Shown here one piece after another: positions 50,905 to 59,013 of a stretch of DNA of 64,000 bases (within the stretch, counting starts at the first letter, position 1; the number at the start of each line of letters is the position of its first letter). Where the stretch lies: contig SFDX01000011.1 in the NCBI GenBank assembly GCA_004557455.1, positions 1 to 64,000 on the forward strand. Reading direction: 5' to 3'. Below the pieces are notes generated by a model. It ran no database searches and was not told where the DNA came from. It was given only the letters and a program-made list of their open reading frames with translations. This DNA comes from Akkermansia muciniphila (GTDB taxonomy: Bacteria > Verrucomicrobiota > Verrucomicrobiia > Verrucomicrobiales > Akkermansiaceae). The position numbers were made by a program, and so were the translations under genes.

Positions 50905-51779
50905 GCAAAACCGCCCGCGCCCACCTCCTGCACCGGCAGCATGCGGTAAGCCGGGAAGTCCGCGAGACGGCTCGCGAAACCTTGCAGACACGGAACCTGC
51001 ACAGCCTGCCACTCCGGGTATCGGCGCAGAATGTATGACACAACTTTCTCATTCTCCTCCGGGTCGTAGGTGCAGGTTGTGTAGAGCAAGTGCCCACCCG
51101 GTGCCACGCAGCGGATGGCAGCCAGCATGATGCCGCGCTGTCGCTTGGCGTTGCCGTTCACCATGGGGGCCCCCAAGCAGCCCGGATTGCGCAGCCCCTT
51201 GGCGAGCAGAGATTGCCCGCTGCACGGAGCGTCCACCAGCAAGAGGTCGAACACACGCCCGGAGGCTCCCCATTGGTCCGGACGCAGCCCCGTAACCGTC
51301 GTTCCGGGGAGGCCGCAGAGCTCGATATTCTGCCGCAGGATGCCGCGGCGCGCCGCGTTCACCTCGTTGGCCGTGTGGTCAATGGGCAGGTAGCGGGCAG
51401 CCATCAGCATGGTTTTGCCCCCCGGCGCGGCGCAGAGATCCAGACTGCTGCGCGGCGGCGGCACGCAGTCGAGGGCCGCGCTCTCCCAGCAGGAGGAGAG
51501 ATCCAGCGAGTAATAAAGTCCGGCGCGGTAGTCCTCATGGGCCGTGACCGCCTCCCCCGGTGCGGGGATGAACACACGCGGCGGCAGCCAGGGGTAGGCA
51601 TCGGCGGGCTCACAGGCAAAAGGCGGCGCGTAATCCGCCGGAGCTCGCGGCGACAGCACCACGGCCTTGCGCGCACAGGCACCGCTGCGCAGGGCCTGCA
51701 CGAAGGCGGCTGCATCCTCCCCGGAGAGGCGCAGACGCTCGCAGAGGCGCTCCTCCCCCTTGCTGAACTCCTCCTGCAT
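50880..51779 (-). CDS. RNA (cytosine-5-)-methyltransferase, NOL1/NOP2/Sun (RsmB/RsmF-like)
   Basis: A 299-residue SAM-dependent methyltransferase. Motif I is LDLCAAPGGKT near 114-124, the conserved Cys of motif IV is in VDAPCSG near 178-184, and the catalytic-type TCT is in YTTCTYDPEENE near 235. The N-terminal RNA-binding part is short, and the PUA or NusB-like extensions of some members are absent. Target tRNA or rRNA position is unknown. It lies 9 nt after the ROK kinase gene, in one operon. Confidence 0.88.
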   Translation of the reverse strand: MQEEFSKGEERLCERLRLSGEDAAAFVQALRSGACARKAVVLSPRAPADYAPPFACEPADAYPWLPPRVFIPAPGEAVTAHEDYRAGLYYSLDLSSCWESAALDCVPPPRSSLDLCAAPGGKTMLMAARYLPIDHTANEVNAARRGILRQNIELCGLPGTTVTGLRPDQWGASGRVFDLLLVDAPCSGQSLLAKGLRNPGCLGAPMVNGNAKRQRGIMLAAIRCVAPGGHLLYTTCTYDPEENEKVVSYILRRYPEWQAVQVPCLQGFASRLADFPAYRMLPVQEVGAGGFACLLQRKG

Positions 51780-51788
51780 GGTGCCGGG

Positions 51789-52727
51789 TCAGCTGATTTC
51801 GTCCAGAGCCTGACGCGCAGCCCCGATAATGCCGGCCTCTCCCCCGAAATGAGCGGGCAGCACCTGCAATTTATCATAGTGCGGACCGTATAACTGGCAC
51901 TTAAGATAGGAACGCAGGGGCTTGAAGAGCAGCTCCCCCGCCTTAGCCACGCCACCCCCGATGACGAAAGCCTGCGGGTTGAGGATGTAGTGGCAGTTCA
52001 TGAGCGCGGTTGCCAGCAGGCGCGCGATGTCATCCCAGAGCTTCTGCGCCACGGGGCAGCCGGCCTTGGCGGCCAGCTCCAACGCGTAGGGATTGCACTC
52101 CTCCTGCGTCTTCACCACCCCGGCGGCAGCGTAGCGAGTCTGCGCCTCGGCGGCGATCTCGCGGTTGCCAATGTAGTCCTCCAGCGCGCCGCGATTGCCG
52201 TAGTAGCCGATGCGCCCGGCGGCGTCAATGCTCATCTGCCCCAGCTCACCGGCGGCCCCCAGGTGCCCGCGCAGCATGCGGCCACCCACGATGATGCCGG
52301 AACCCACCCCCGTGCCGAGGGTCAGGCACACCAGATCCGTCATCCCCTGCCCTGCGCCCAGCTTCCACTCCGCATAAGCCATACAGTTAGCATCGTTATC
52401 CACAGAAGCGGGAAGCCCCGTCAGCTCCTGCAGGATGCGGCGGATGGGCACATTGTACCACCCCGGCACATTGGTGAGGGAATCCACCATGCCGGCCTCG
52501 TGATCCACAAAACCCGGCAGCCCCATACCGACGGCACATGCGGCGGGATAGGCCTCCAGCACCCCGCGCAGACGCTGCCCGATAGCCTCGATAATCTCCT
52601 CCGGCGAGGAAAACTCGCCCGTCTGCAGCGGCTCTGCCTTATGCACAATGCTTGTGCCCTGCACCACGGCGAATTTAATGGAGGTGCCCCCCATGTCCAC
52701 GCCGATTGAAATCCGGTCTGTTTGCAT
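51789..52727 (-). CDS. ROK family sugar kinase (glucokinase-like)
   Basis: A 312-residue kinase of the ROK family. ATP-binding GVDMGGTSIKFAVVQG is at 9-24, catalytic Asp is in VDNDANCMAYAEW near 105, and LTLGTGVGSGIIVGG is near 136. Usual ROK members carry a zinc motif CxCGxxGC; here the same place reads IGYYGNRGALEDY, with all those Cys lost. Glucokinase is the likely activity; other hexose or N-acetylhexosamine substrates are possible. A promoter ends 7 nt before the ATG. Confidence 0.87.
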   Translation of the reverse strand: MQTDRISIGVDMGGTSIKFAVVQGTSIVHKAEPLQTGEFSSPEEIIEAIGQRLRGVLEAYPAACAVGMGLPGFVDHEAGMVDSLTNVPGWYNVPIRRILQELTGLPASVDNDANCMAYAEWKLGAGQGMTDLVCLTLGTGVGSGIIVGGRMLRGHLGAAGELGQMSIDAAGRIGYYGNRGALEDYIGNREIAAEAQTRYAAAGVVKTQEECNPYALELAAKAGCPVAQKLWDDIARLLATALMNCHYILNPQAFVIGGGVAKAGELLFKPLRSYLKCQLYGPHYDKLQVLPAHFGGEAGIIGAARQALDEIS

Positions 52728-52734
52728 GGGCCCC

Positions 52735-52763
52735 AGTGTAGCAGATTCCGCCCGTTATGGAAA
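52735..52763 (-). promoter_or_regulatory. Promoter of ROK operon
   Basis: Minus strand: -35 TTTCCA (52758-52763), 17 nt, -10 TACACT (52735-52740), 7 nt before the ATG: predicted leaderless. Confidence 0.5.
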
Positions 52764-52783
52764 GCAAAAACGCCCGGGCGGGG

Positions 52784-53890
52784 TCAATTTCCCGCGACGT
52801 CGGAGCCAACGGACTCGAAAAAGCCACCGCCCAGCAGGCGCTCCCCCCGGTCGGCATCCGGCGCGTAGAAGGCACACACCTGCCCCGGAGCCACCGCACG
52901 CACGGGCTGCTCGAAGTCCAGCCGCACCCGGCCCTCCCCCTGCGGCGTGCAACGCGCAGGCACGGCAGGGGCGCGGTAGCGAGGCTGCGCAAACACGCGC
53001 TCCGGCAGAGGACGCAGGGTGTTGGTGATGCTGCCCACCACCGCCGAGCGGGCGTACAGCCCCTGCGTCTCCTCCCCCTCATAGCCCAGGATGAGACGGT
53101 TGCGCTCCAAGTCCTTCCCCACCACCACATAGGCCACCCCCTCCCGAGGCGAAGCGACGCGATGCCCGTGCCGCTGGCCCATGGTGAAGAGGTGCAACCC
53201 GTTGTGGCGCCCCAGCACGCGCCCCTGCAGGTCCACGATGTCCCCCGGGTTATCCGGCAAGTAGTGGCGCAGGAAATCGCTCATCTTCACGCGGCCGATG
53301 AAACAAATACCCTGGGAGTCCTTCTTCTCCGCGTTCGGCAGGTTAAAGCGTCGCGCGAGCTCGCGGACCTCCGGTTTGGTGAGACGGCCGACGGGAAAGA
53401 GGGCGCGAGCGATCTGCTCCTGCCGCATGAGGGCCAGGAAGTAGGATTGGTCCTTGTTGCGATCGACCCCGCGCAGGATGTAACTCCCCTCCCCCGGCAC
53501 GTCCTCGCGCAGGGCGTAGTGCCCCGTGGCCACACCGCAGAAGCCCTGCTCCAGCGCGTAGTCCAGCAGAACGCCGAACTTCATCTCGCGATTGCAGAGC
53601 ACATCCGGGTTCGGGGTGGAGCCGTTGCAGTAGCCCTCCAGCAGGTAGTTGACCACGCGGTTGCGGTAATGCTCGATGAGGTCGATGACGCGGAACTCGA
53701 TGTGCAGGGCACGGCAGACCCCCAGGGCGTCCTCGATGTCGCGCTCCCAAGGGCATTCGCCGGGGATGTTCTCCTCGTTCACCCAGTTCTTCATGTAGGC
53801 AGCCACCACCTCGTGCCCCTGCTGCACGAGCAGGGCCGCCGCCGCAGCGCTGTCCACCCCGCCGCTGAGGGCCAGCAGAACCTTAGACAC
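52784..53890 (-). CDS. mnmA: tRNA-specific 2-thiouridylase MnmA
   Basis: A 368-residue enzyme that thiolates U34 of tRNA-Lys, -Glu and -Gln. The PP-loop SGGVDS is at 9-14, catalytic C99 is in NPDVLCNREMKFG, and C196 is in SQGICFIG. The C-terminal barrel domain is complete. A GTG start at 53890 gives the expected N-terminus (SKVLLALSGG) and overlaps the upstream small gene by 8 nt (GTGTCTAA), so translation is probably coupled. An ATG at 53914 is a less likely start. Confidence 0.95.
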   Translation of the reverse strand: MSKVLLALSGGVDSAAAAALLVQQGHEVVAAYMKNWVNEENIPGECPWERDIEDALGVCRALHIEFRVIDLIEHYRNRVVNYLLEGYCNGSTPNPDVLCNREMKFGVLLDYALEQGFCGVATGHYALREDVPGEGSYILRGVDRNKDQSYFLALMRQEQIARALFPVGRLTKPEVRELARRFNLPNAEKKDSQGICFIGRVKMSDFLRHYLPDNPGDIVDLQGRVLGRHNGLHLFTMGQRHGHRVASPREGVAYVVVGKDLERNRLILGYEGEETQGLYARSAVVGSITNTLRPLPERVFAQPRYRAPAVPARCTPQGEGRVRLDFEQPVRAVAPGQVCAFYAPDADRGERLLGGGFFESVGSDVAGN

Positions 53891-54137
53891 GGGGAACTCC
53901 TTCCCACGGGCCATCGCCCTCGCACGAGCCGCACTCCGCATACGGAGGCCGCCACCCCGCCTGAAAATCCTGCAGGGAATAGGGGGGAAGAATTCCCTGC
54001 TCCTCGGCACTGCGCAGCATCTGCAGGATAGCCAGGTTGAGAAATTCCGTATTGTCCAGGTAGCAGTCCGACGCCGCCACACTCACCAGAGCGGATAGGT
54101 AGGCGGGGATACGGATGGTGAGGAGCTCGTTCTGCAT
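53883..54137 (-). CDS. Small protein upstream of mnmA, RHH-like
   Basis: An 84-residue protein. MQNELLTIRIPAYLSALVSVAASD and DNTEFLNLAILQMLRSAEEQG read like a ribbon-helix-helix or metJ-type fold: one strand with basic or polar residues, then two helices. The C-terminal 30 residues are Gly/Cys-rich and not recognised. It has its own promoter, 9 nt before the ATG, and shares an 8-nt overlap with mnmA. A DNA-binding regulator is only a guess. Confidence 0.6.
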   Translation of the reverse strand: MQNELLTIRIPAYLSALVSVAASDCYLDNTEFLNLAILQMLRSAEEQGILPPYSLQDFQAGWRPPYAECGSCEGDGPWEGVPRV

Positions 54138-54146
54138 GTCGGGGGG

Positions 54147-54175
54147 ATTGTAGCAAAAAAGAGCCTGCATGGCAA
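54147..54175 (-). promoter_or_regulatory. Promoter of small gene-mnmA operon
   Basis: Minus strand: -35 TTGCCA (54170-54175), 17 nt, -10 TACAAT (54147-54152), 9 nt before the ATG. Confidence 0.75.
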
Positions 54176-54184
54176 TGTTTTTCA

Positions 54185-54213
54185 TTTTCAGCGCGGAAGG
54201 CATGGGGTATACT
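54185..54213 (+). promoter_or_regulatory. pbpC promoter
   Basis: -35 TTTTCA (54185-54190, weak), 17 nt, -10 TATACT (54208-54213), 6 nt before the ATG at 54220. It is divergent from the promoter at 54147-54175. Confidence 0.5.
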
Positions 54214-54219
54214 GGCACC

Positions 54220-56379
54220 ATGCGACGGCGCACCAAAATACTGCTCACGGCTGCTGCCCTGCTGCTCACGGCGGCGGGGGCGTATTGGCTTGCGCCCCTG
54301 CTTGCGGACTGCCCGGAGCTGCCGGCGGCGCAGGATACGCGCCTGACAGACCGGCACGGGCAGATGATGGGCTTCGCCCTGAATGCACGGGGCTACCGGG
54401 AACAAGGTCTGCCCCCCGGGCCGCTGCCGCAGAACCTGGTGACGGCGGTGACAGCGGCGGAGGATAAGCGCTTTTTCTCTCACGGCGGCATCGACCCCTC
54501 AGCCGCCGCGCGGGCTTTTCTGGGCCGACTGAGGGGCACATCGCGCTCCGGGGCCTCGACCGTTACCATGCAGCTCGCCAAGCTCCTGCGCCCCCCCGCC
54601 CCGCGCTCCTTCTCTGCCAAGATGTGGGAAAGCCTGTGCGCCAGACGCCTGGAGATGCGGCACAGCAAAGAGGAGATTCTGCGCGCCTATCTGAATACCG
54701 CCGACTTCGGGAACTGCTGCCGCGGGGCGGAGGCGGCGGCGTACTTCTACTTCGGTAAGACCTGTGCCGAACTCACTCTACCCGAGGCCGCCCTGCTGGC
54801 CGGCCTGTTGCAATCGCCCACGCGGCGGAATCCCCTGCGGCATCCGCAGGCTGCCCTGGCGCGGCGCAATGCGATTCTGCGCCGACTGGGGGCGGACACC
54901 TCTGCGCCGCTCGGGGTGGCGATGCACGGTAACACCCTGCCCCCGGCCCTCTGCCGGCAGGCAGGACAACTGACCCTGGATGCGGCGTTGCAGGCGGACT
55001 GCGCACGCATTGCGGCAGAGGAGGTGCGGCGGGCAGAGGAACGGAACATCACCCAGGCTTCGATTCTGGTGTTGGATAACCGGACCGGCGAGATCTTGGC
55101 AGCGGTACCCGCAGCCCTGCCGGACAGCCCCCACGGCGGCAGTCTGAACGGTCTGGCGACCCCGCGCTCCGCAGGTTCCACGCTCAAGCCTTTCGTCTAT
55201 GCTCAGGCTTTTGCGAACGGCGCCACGCCCGCCACGGTACTGCCGGATGTGCCGACCCTATACCGCAGCAGCGACGGCATCCAAGCCCCGCGCAATTATA
55301 ATGAGCACTACATGGGCCCCATCGGCATCCGCACGGCCTTGGCCTGCTCGCAGAATGTGCCGGCCATGGATGCGCTGGCGAACTACGGTGGCATATCGGA
55401 ATTTCTGGTGCTGATGCGACGGCTGGGCTTCGAGATACGAGGCGCGGAGGACAGTTTCGGGCTGGGCCTGGCCATCGGCAACGCGCATGTGACCCTCACG
55501 GAGCTGGCGCGCGCTTACTCCGCGCTCGCTCGGGGCGGCACGCTGCCGACCGTTGCCGACAGACTGCCGCTGCAGGAGGCGGAGACCCCGCGTGTTCTCG
55601 ACGAACGGATATGTTACCAAATAGCGGACATTTTATCAGACACAGCCGCCCGAGCACCGGCCTTCGGGTTGGGGCATAATCTCAGCTTCCCTTTCCGCTG
55701 TGCCTGCAAGACGGGTACCTCATCCAACTTCCGGGATAACTGGTGCGTCGGGTTCACGGCGGAGTATACCGTGGCCGTCTGGGTGGGCAACTTCGATAAC
55801 TCATCCATGCGAAAGGTGTCGGGTATCAGCGGTGCCGGGCCTATCTTCCGGCGCGTTTTTCTTCGGCTGGCGGCGCGGGAGAAATTGAGCTTCCCGCCTC
55901 GGCCGGAGGGGCTCTGTGAGGTGGAGGTAGACACCCGCACGGGGCTGCTGCCGCGCGCCGACACCCCGCGCGCCTTCCGCCGGCGGGAGCTGCTCCTCGC
56001 TCCGCTCACCCGGCAGGGGGAGTACGATGCGGAGGGGCGCACCCTGCTCTCCTCCCGCTATGCAGAGTGGATGCAGCAGCAGGGCGACCGACGCTATTTT
56101 GCCGTGGCGGAGGACTCCCCCACGGGCCGAGCACCGGTCATCCTCATCCCCGGCAACGGAACCACCGTTACGCTCGACCCGCGCCTGCCGGAGAACGGCA
56201 GCCTACTGGAGCTGCGCAGCACCCTGCCCGCTGCTACCGTGCGCTGGCACTGCAATACCCTGCCCGTCTTCCGCCGCGGCAATACCTGGTACGCGCGGCT
56301 CTCCCCGGGGCGGCACACGCTGCACGCGACGGACTCGAATTCCGGGGCCTCGGCGGCCTCGTCTTTCCGCGTGCGCTGA
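54220..56379 (+). CDS. pbpC: Penicillin-binding protein 1C
   Basis: A 719-residue bifunctional peptidoglycan synthase. An N-terminal TM helix is at 8-28. The GT51 transglycosylase has catalytic Glu E81 in AAEDKRFFSHGGID and later TMQLAKLLRP. The transpeptidase has SxxK as S320-TLK, then ACSQN near 390 and KTGTS near 505. The C-terminal ~90 residues match the PBP1C-type beta domain (TLDPRLPENGSLLELRST). The promoter places the start at 54220, 17 codons inside the open frame. Confidence 0.93.
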   Translation: MRRRTKILLTAAALLLTAAGAYWLAPLLADCPELPAAQDTRLTDRHGQMMGFALNARGYREQGLPPGPLPQNLVTAVTAAEDKRFFSHGGIDPSAAARAFLGRLRGTSRSGASTVTMQLAKLLRPPAPRSFSAKMWESLCARRLEMRHSKEEILRAYLNTADFGNCCRGAEAAAYFYFGKTCAELTLPEAALLAGLLQSPTRRNPLRHPQAALARRNAILRRLGADTSAPLGVAMHGNTLPPALCRQAGQLTLDAALQADCARIAAEEVRRAEERNITQASILVLDNRTGEILAAVPAALPDSPHGGSLNGLATPRSAGSTLKPFVYAQAFANGATPATVLPDVPTLYRSSDGIQAPRNYNEHYMGPIGIRTALACSQNVPAMDALANYGGISEFLVLMRRLGFEIRGAEDSFGLGLAIGNAHVTLTELARAYSALARGGTLPTVADRLPLQEAETPRVLDERICYQIADILSDTAARAPAFGLGHNLSFPFRCACKTGTSSNFRDNWCVGFTAEYTVAVWVGNFDNSSMRKVSGISGAGPIFRRVFLRLAAREKLSFPPRPEGLCEVEVDTRTGLLPRADTPRAFRRRELLLAPLTRQGEYDAEGRTLLSSRYAEWMQQQGDRRYFAVAEDSPTGRAPVILIPGNGTTVTLDPRLPENGSLLELRSTLPAATVRWHCNTLPVFRRGNTWYARLSPGRHTLHATDSNSGASAASSFRVR

Positions 56380-56421
56380 CACAACGGGGCACTTTTTTGC
56401 GCCTATCGGGTGGATTTAGGC

Positions 56422-56450
56422 TTGCAAGCGCGGCCGGGCGGGTATATACT
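56422..56450 (+). promoter_or_regulatory. tdh promoter
   Basis: -35 TTGCAA (56422-56427), 17 nt, -10 TATACT (56445-56450), 7 nt before the ATG at 56458: predicted leaderless. Confidence 0.75.
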
Positions 56451-56457
56451 GGCGCGC

Positions 56458-57489
56458 ATGAAAGCGCTCGTCAAAACGAAGGCCGATAAGGGGCTGGAAC
56501 TGATGGAGGTGCCGATGCCTGAAGTCGGCCCGAATGATGTCCTCATTAAGATTTACAAGACCGCTATCTGCGGTACGGATCTGCATATTTGGAACTGGGA
56601 TCCCTGGGCGCAGCAGACCATTCCCGTGGGTATGCATGTGGGTCATGAGTTCTGCGGTATCGTGGAGCGCGTGGGCTCTGCGGTGGAGGCCTACAAGCCC
56701 GGCGATATCGTGTCCGGCGAGGGGCACATCGTCTGCGGACACTGCCACAACTGCCGCCGCGGGCTCTTCCACCTCTGCCCGAATACCAAGGGCGTGGGCG
56801 TGAATCGTCCCGGTTGCTTCGCGGAGTACCTCTGCATCCCGCAGAGCAATGTGGTTCGCATCCCGGATAACATGCCCATGGAAATCGCGTCCATTCTGGA
56901 TCCGCTGGGTAACGCAACGCACACAGCCCTTTCATGGGATCTGGTGGGTGAGGACGTGCTCATCACGGGCGCGGGGCTTATCGGCAGCATGGCCGCCGCC
57001 GTTTGCAAGAAGGCCGGTGCCCGCAGCGTCACCATCACGGACCTCAGCGAGTACAAGCTCGCTCTGGCCAAGAAGATGGGCGCAGACCAGACCGTGAACA
57101 TCCGCAAGGGCGAGACCATCGACGGCGCCATGAAGAACCTCGGCATGACGGAGGGCTATGATGTGTGCCTGGAGATGAGCGGTGCTCCCTCCTGCCTCAA
57201 GGATATCATCAAGTACAGCATGTACGGCGCCCGCATCTCCCTGCTCGGCATTCAGCCCGGCGGCTCCGGCATCGACTGGAATACCTTTGTGTGGAAGGGG
57301 CTCAAGATGAAGGGCATTTACGGCCGCGAAATGTTCGGCACCTGGCAGAAGATGTTTGCCATGCTCCGCTCCGGCCTGGATGTTACCCCCATGATCACCC
57401 ACCGTCTCCCCTACACAGACTTCCGCACCGGCTTCGAGGTCATGAACTCCGGCGAGTCCGGCAAGGTGGTCCTCACCTGGGCAGAGTAA
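56458..57489 (+). CDS. tdh: L-threonine 3-dehydrogenase
   Basis: A 343-residue zinc-dependent medium-chain dehydrogenase that oxidises threonine to 2-amino-3-ketobutyrate. Catalytic zinc ligands are C38 and H63-E64 (AICGTDLHIW, GHEFCG). Structural zinc cysteines are C93, C96, C99 and C107. The Rossmann motif is GAGLIGSMAA near 175. ICGTDLHIWNWD and the overall length are diagnostic of Tdh. The 2-amino-3-ketobutyrate ligase gene (kbl) is not adjacent. Monocistronic, with its own promoter and terminator. Confidence 0.95.
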   Translation: MKALVKTKADKGLELMEVPMPEVGPNDVLIKIYKTAICGTDLHIWNWDPWAQQTIPVGMHVGHEFCGIVERVGSAVEAYKPGDIVSGEGHIVCGHCHNCRRGLFHLCPNTKGVGVNRPGCFAEYLCIPQSNVVRIPDNMPMEIASILDPLGNATHTALSWDLVGEDVLITGAGLIGSMAAAVCKKAGARSVTITDLSEYKLALAKKMGADQTVNIRKGETIDGAMKNLGMTEGYDVCLEMSGAPSCLKDIIKYSMYGARISLLGIQPGGSGIDWNTFVWKGLKMKGIYGREMFGTWQKMFAMLRSGLDVTPMITHRLPYTDFRTGFEVMNSGESGKVVLTWAE

Positions 57490-57509
57490 AGATCATCATT
57501 TCTTCTCTA

Positions 57510-57547
57510 ACCGCATCGGCCTTTGTGGAGGGTCGGTGCGGTTTTTT
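57510..57547 (+). terminator. tdh terminator
   Basis: 12 bp stem (ACCGCATCGGCC / GGTCGGTGCGGT with G-U pairs), 9 nt loop, six Ts. Confidence 0.9.
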
Positions 57548-57548
57548 C

Positions 57549-57577
57549 TTGCGCGGCGGGGGGAGATGTGCGATAAT
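57549..57577 (+). promoter_or_regulatory. Promoter of AGCS symporter gene
   Basis: -35 TTGCGC (57549-57554), 17 nt, -10 GATAAT (57572-57577), 26 nt before the ATG at 57604. Confidence 0.6.
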
Positions 57578-57603
57578 GGGTGGCGTACTTGACACGCACC
57601 GCC

Positions 57604-59013
57604 ATGGATGAACTGATACGCATACTGGATTCCGCCTTGTCTGACGCCTCCGGGTTTTTGTGGGGCTACGTGTTGCTGTTTGCCCTGATGGGCACGCATC
57701 TGTACCTGACCGTTATTCTGCGGTTTCCGCAGCGTTATTTGCTGAAGGGAATAGGCTATTGCCTGCGCAGGAGCAAGGATGGCCACGGACATATCAGCAA
57801 CTTTTCATCGCTCATGGTCTCGCTGGCAGCGAATGTGGGCACGGGTAATATTGTCGGCGTGGCGGTAGCAGTGAGCACGGGCGGCCCGGGAGCGGTCTTC
57901 TGGTGCATGATAACAGGTGTACTCGGGATGGCAACGCGCTATGCGGAGTGCCTGCTGGCGGTGCGCTACCGCGTGCGCAATGAGAAGGGGCAGATTGTAG
58001 GCGGCCCAATGTACGCTATTGAACGCGGAATGCGCTGCCGGTGGCTGGCCATCGTCTTTGCCGTGTTCACGGCTATCGCAGCTTTCGGTATCGGCAACAT
58101 CACCCAGGCAAATGCGGTGGCAGGCGTGCTGCAGGAGTCCGCGAACATGCCCACCTACGCCACGGGTATCATTCTCTCCGTTCTGACGGCCATCGTACTG
58201 TTGGGCGGCCTGAAAGGCGTTGCTCGCGTATGCTCGGCCTGCGTGCCCACCATGGCACTCATCTACATCACGGGCTGCATCATTGTGCTGGCGGGCAATG
58301 CGGCGTACATCCTACCGGCCATCGAGCGCATCTGCACCTGCGCCTTCACCGAGCAGGCGGCGACGGGCGGCTTCATCGGCTCCTGCATCATGCTGGCCAT
58401 GCGTACGGGCGTGGCGCGCGGACTCTTTTCCAACGAAGCAGGCTTGGGCTCCGCCCCCATCATCTCGGCCCCGGTGCGCACACCGAACGCGGTGCAGAAT
58501 GCGCTGGTCTCCTCCACAGGGCCGTTCTGGGATACGGTTGTCATCTGCTCTATGACAGGCATCACCATCACCACCTGCATTCTGGGGCATGAGGAGCTGG
58601 GCGGCGAGGCCGGCACCCTGCTCACCTACCACGCCTTCGGCACCATCGGCAGCATCGGTACGTGGATGTTAGTGGTCAGCTTGGCGACATTTGTTATCTC
58701 GACCATTTTGGGCTGGTCTTACTTCGGGGAGAAGGCCTTGGAATACCTGGGCGGGCAGCGGCTCATCATCCCCTACCGCGCGCTCTGGGTAGTGGCAGTC
58801 TTTGTGGCCTGCATCATCCCGAAGAGCACCATCGTCTGGAACTTTGCGGACTGCGCCAATGCCCTCATGGCCATCCCGAACCTCATCTGCACGGTGGCCC
58901 TCAGCGGGGTGCTCATCAGCCAGACTAAATACTACCTGTGGGAGAACCGACTGGATACACAGACCACCCGCGAGATACCGGACAAGGCCACCCCGCCGAG
59001 TGAGGCTCAGTGA
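57604..59013 (+). CDS. Sodium:alanine symporter family (AGCS) transporter
   Basis: A 469-residue transporter with about 11 TM helices. Diagnostic segments are SLAANVGTGNIVGVAVAVSTGGPGAVFW (TM2-3 region, about 75-100), ATRYAE, GGPMYAIERG and GLFSNEAGLGSAPIISAPV near 275. AGCS proteins import alanine or glycine with Na+. The start at 57604 follows the promoter, 8 codons inside the frame. It ends 7 bp inside the convergent gene at 59007. A glycine/alanine role next to tdh would fit amino acid use. Confidence 0.94.
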   Translation: MDELIRILDSALSDASGFLWGYVLLFALMGTHLYLTVILRFPQRYLLKGIGYCLRRSKDGHGHISNFSSLMVSLAANVGTGNIVGVAVAVSTGGPGAVFWCMITGVLGMATRYAECLLAVRYRVRNEKGQIVGGPMYAIERGMRCRWLAIVFAVFTAIAAFGIGNITQANAVAGVLQESANMPTYATGIILSVLTAIVLLGGLKGVARVCSACVPTMALIYITGCIIVLAGNAAYILPAIERICTCAFTEQAATGGFIGSCIMLAMRTGVARGLFSNEAGLGSAPIISAPVRTPNAVQNALVSSTGPFWDTVVICSMTGITITTCILGHEELGGEAGTLLTYHAFGTIGSIGTWMLVVSLATFVISTILGWSYFGEKALEYLGGQRLIIPYRALWVVAVFVACIIPKSTIVWNFADCANALMAIPNLICTVALSGVLISQTKYYLWENRLDTQTTREIPDKATPPSEAQ

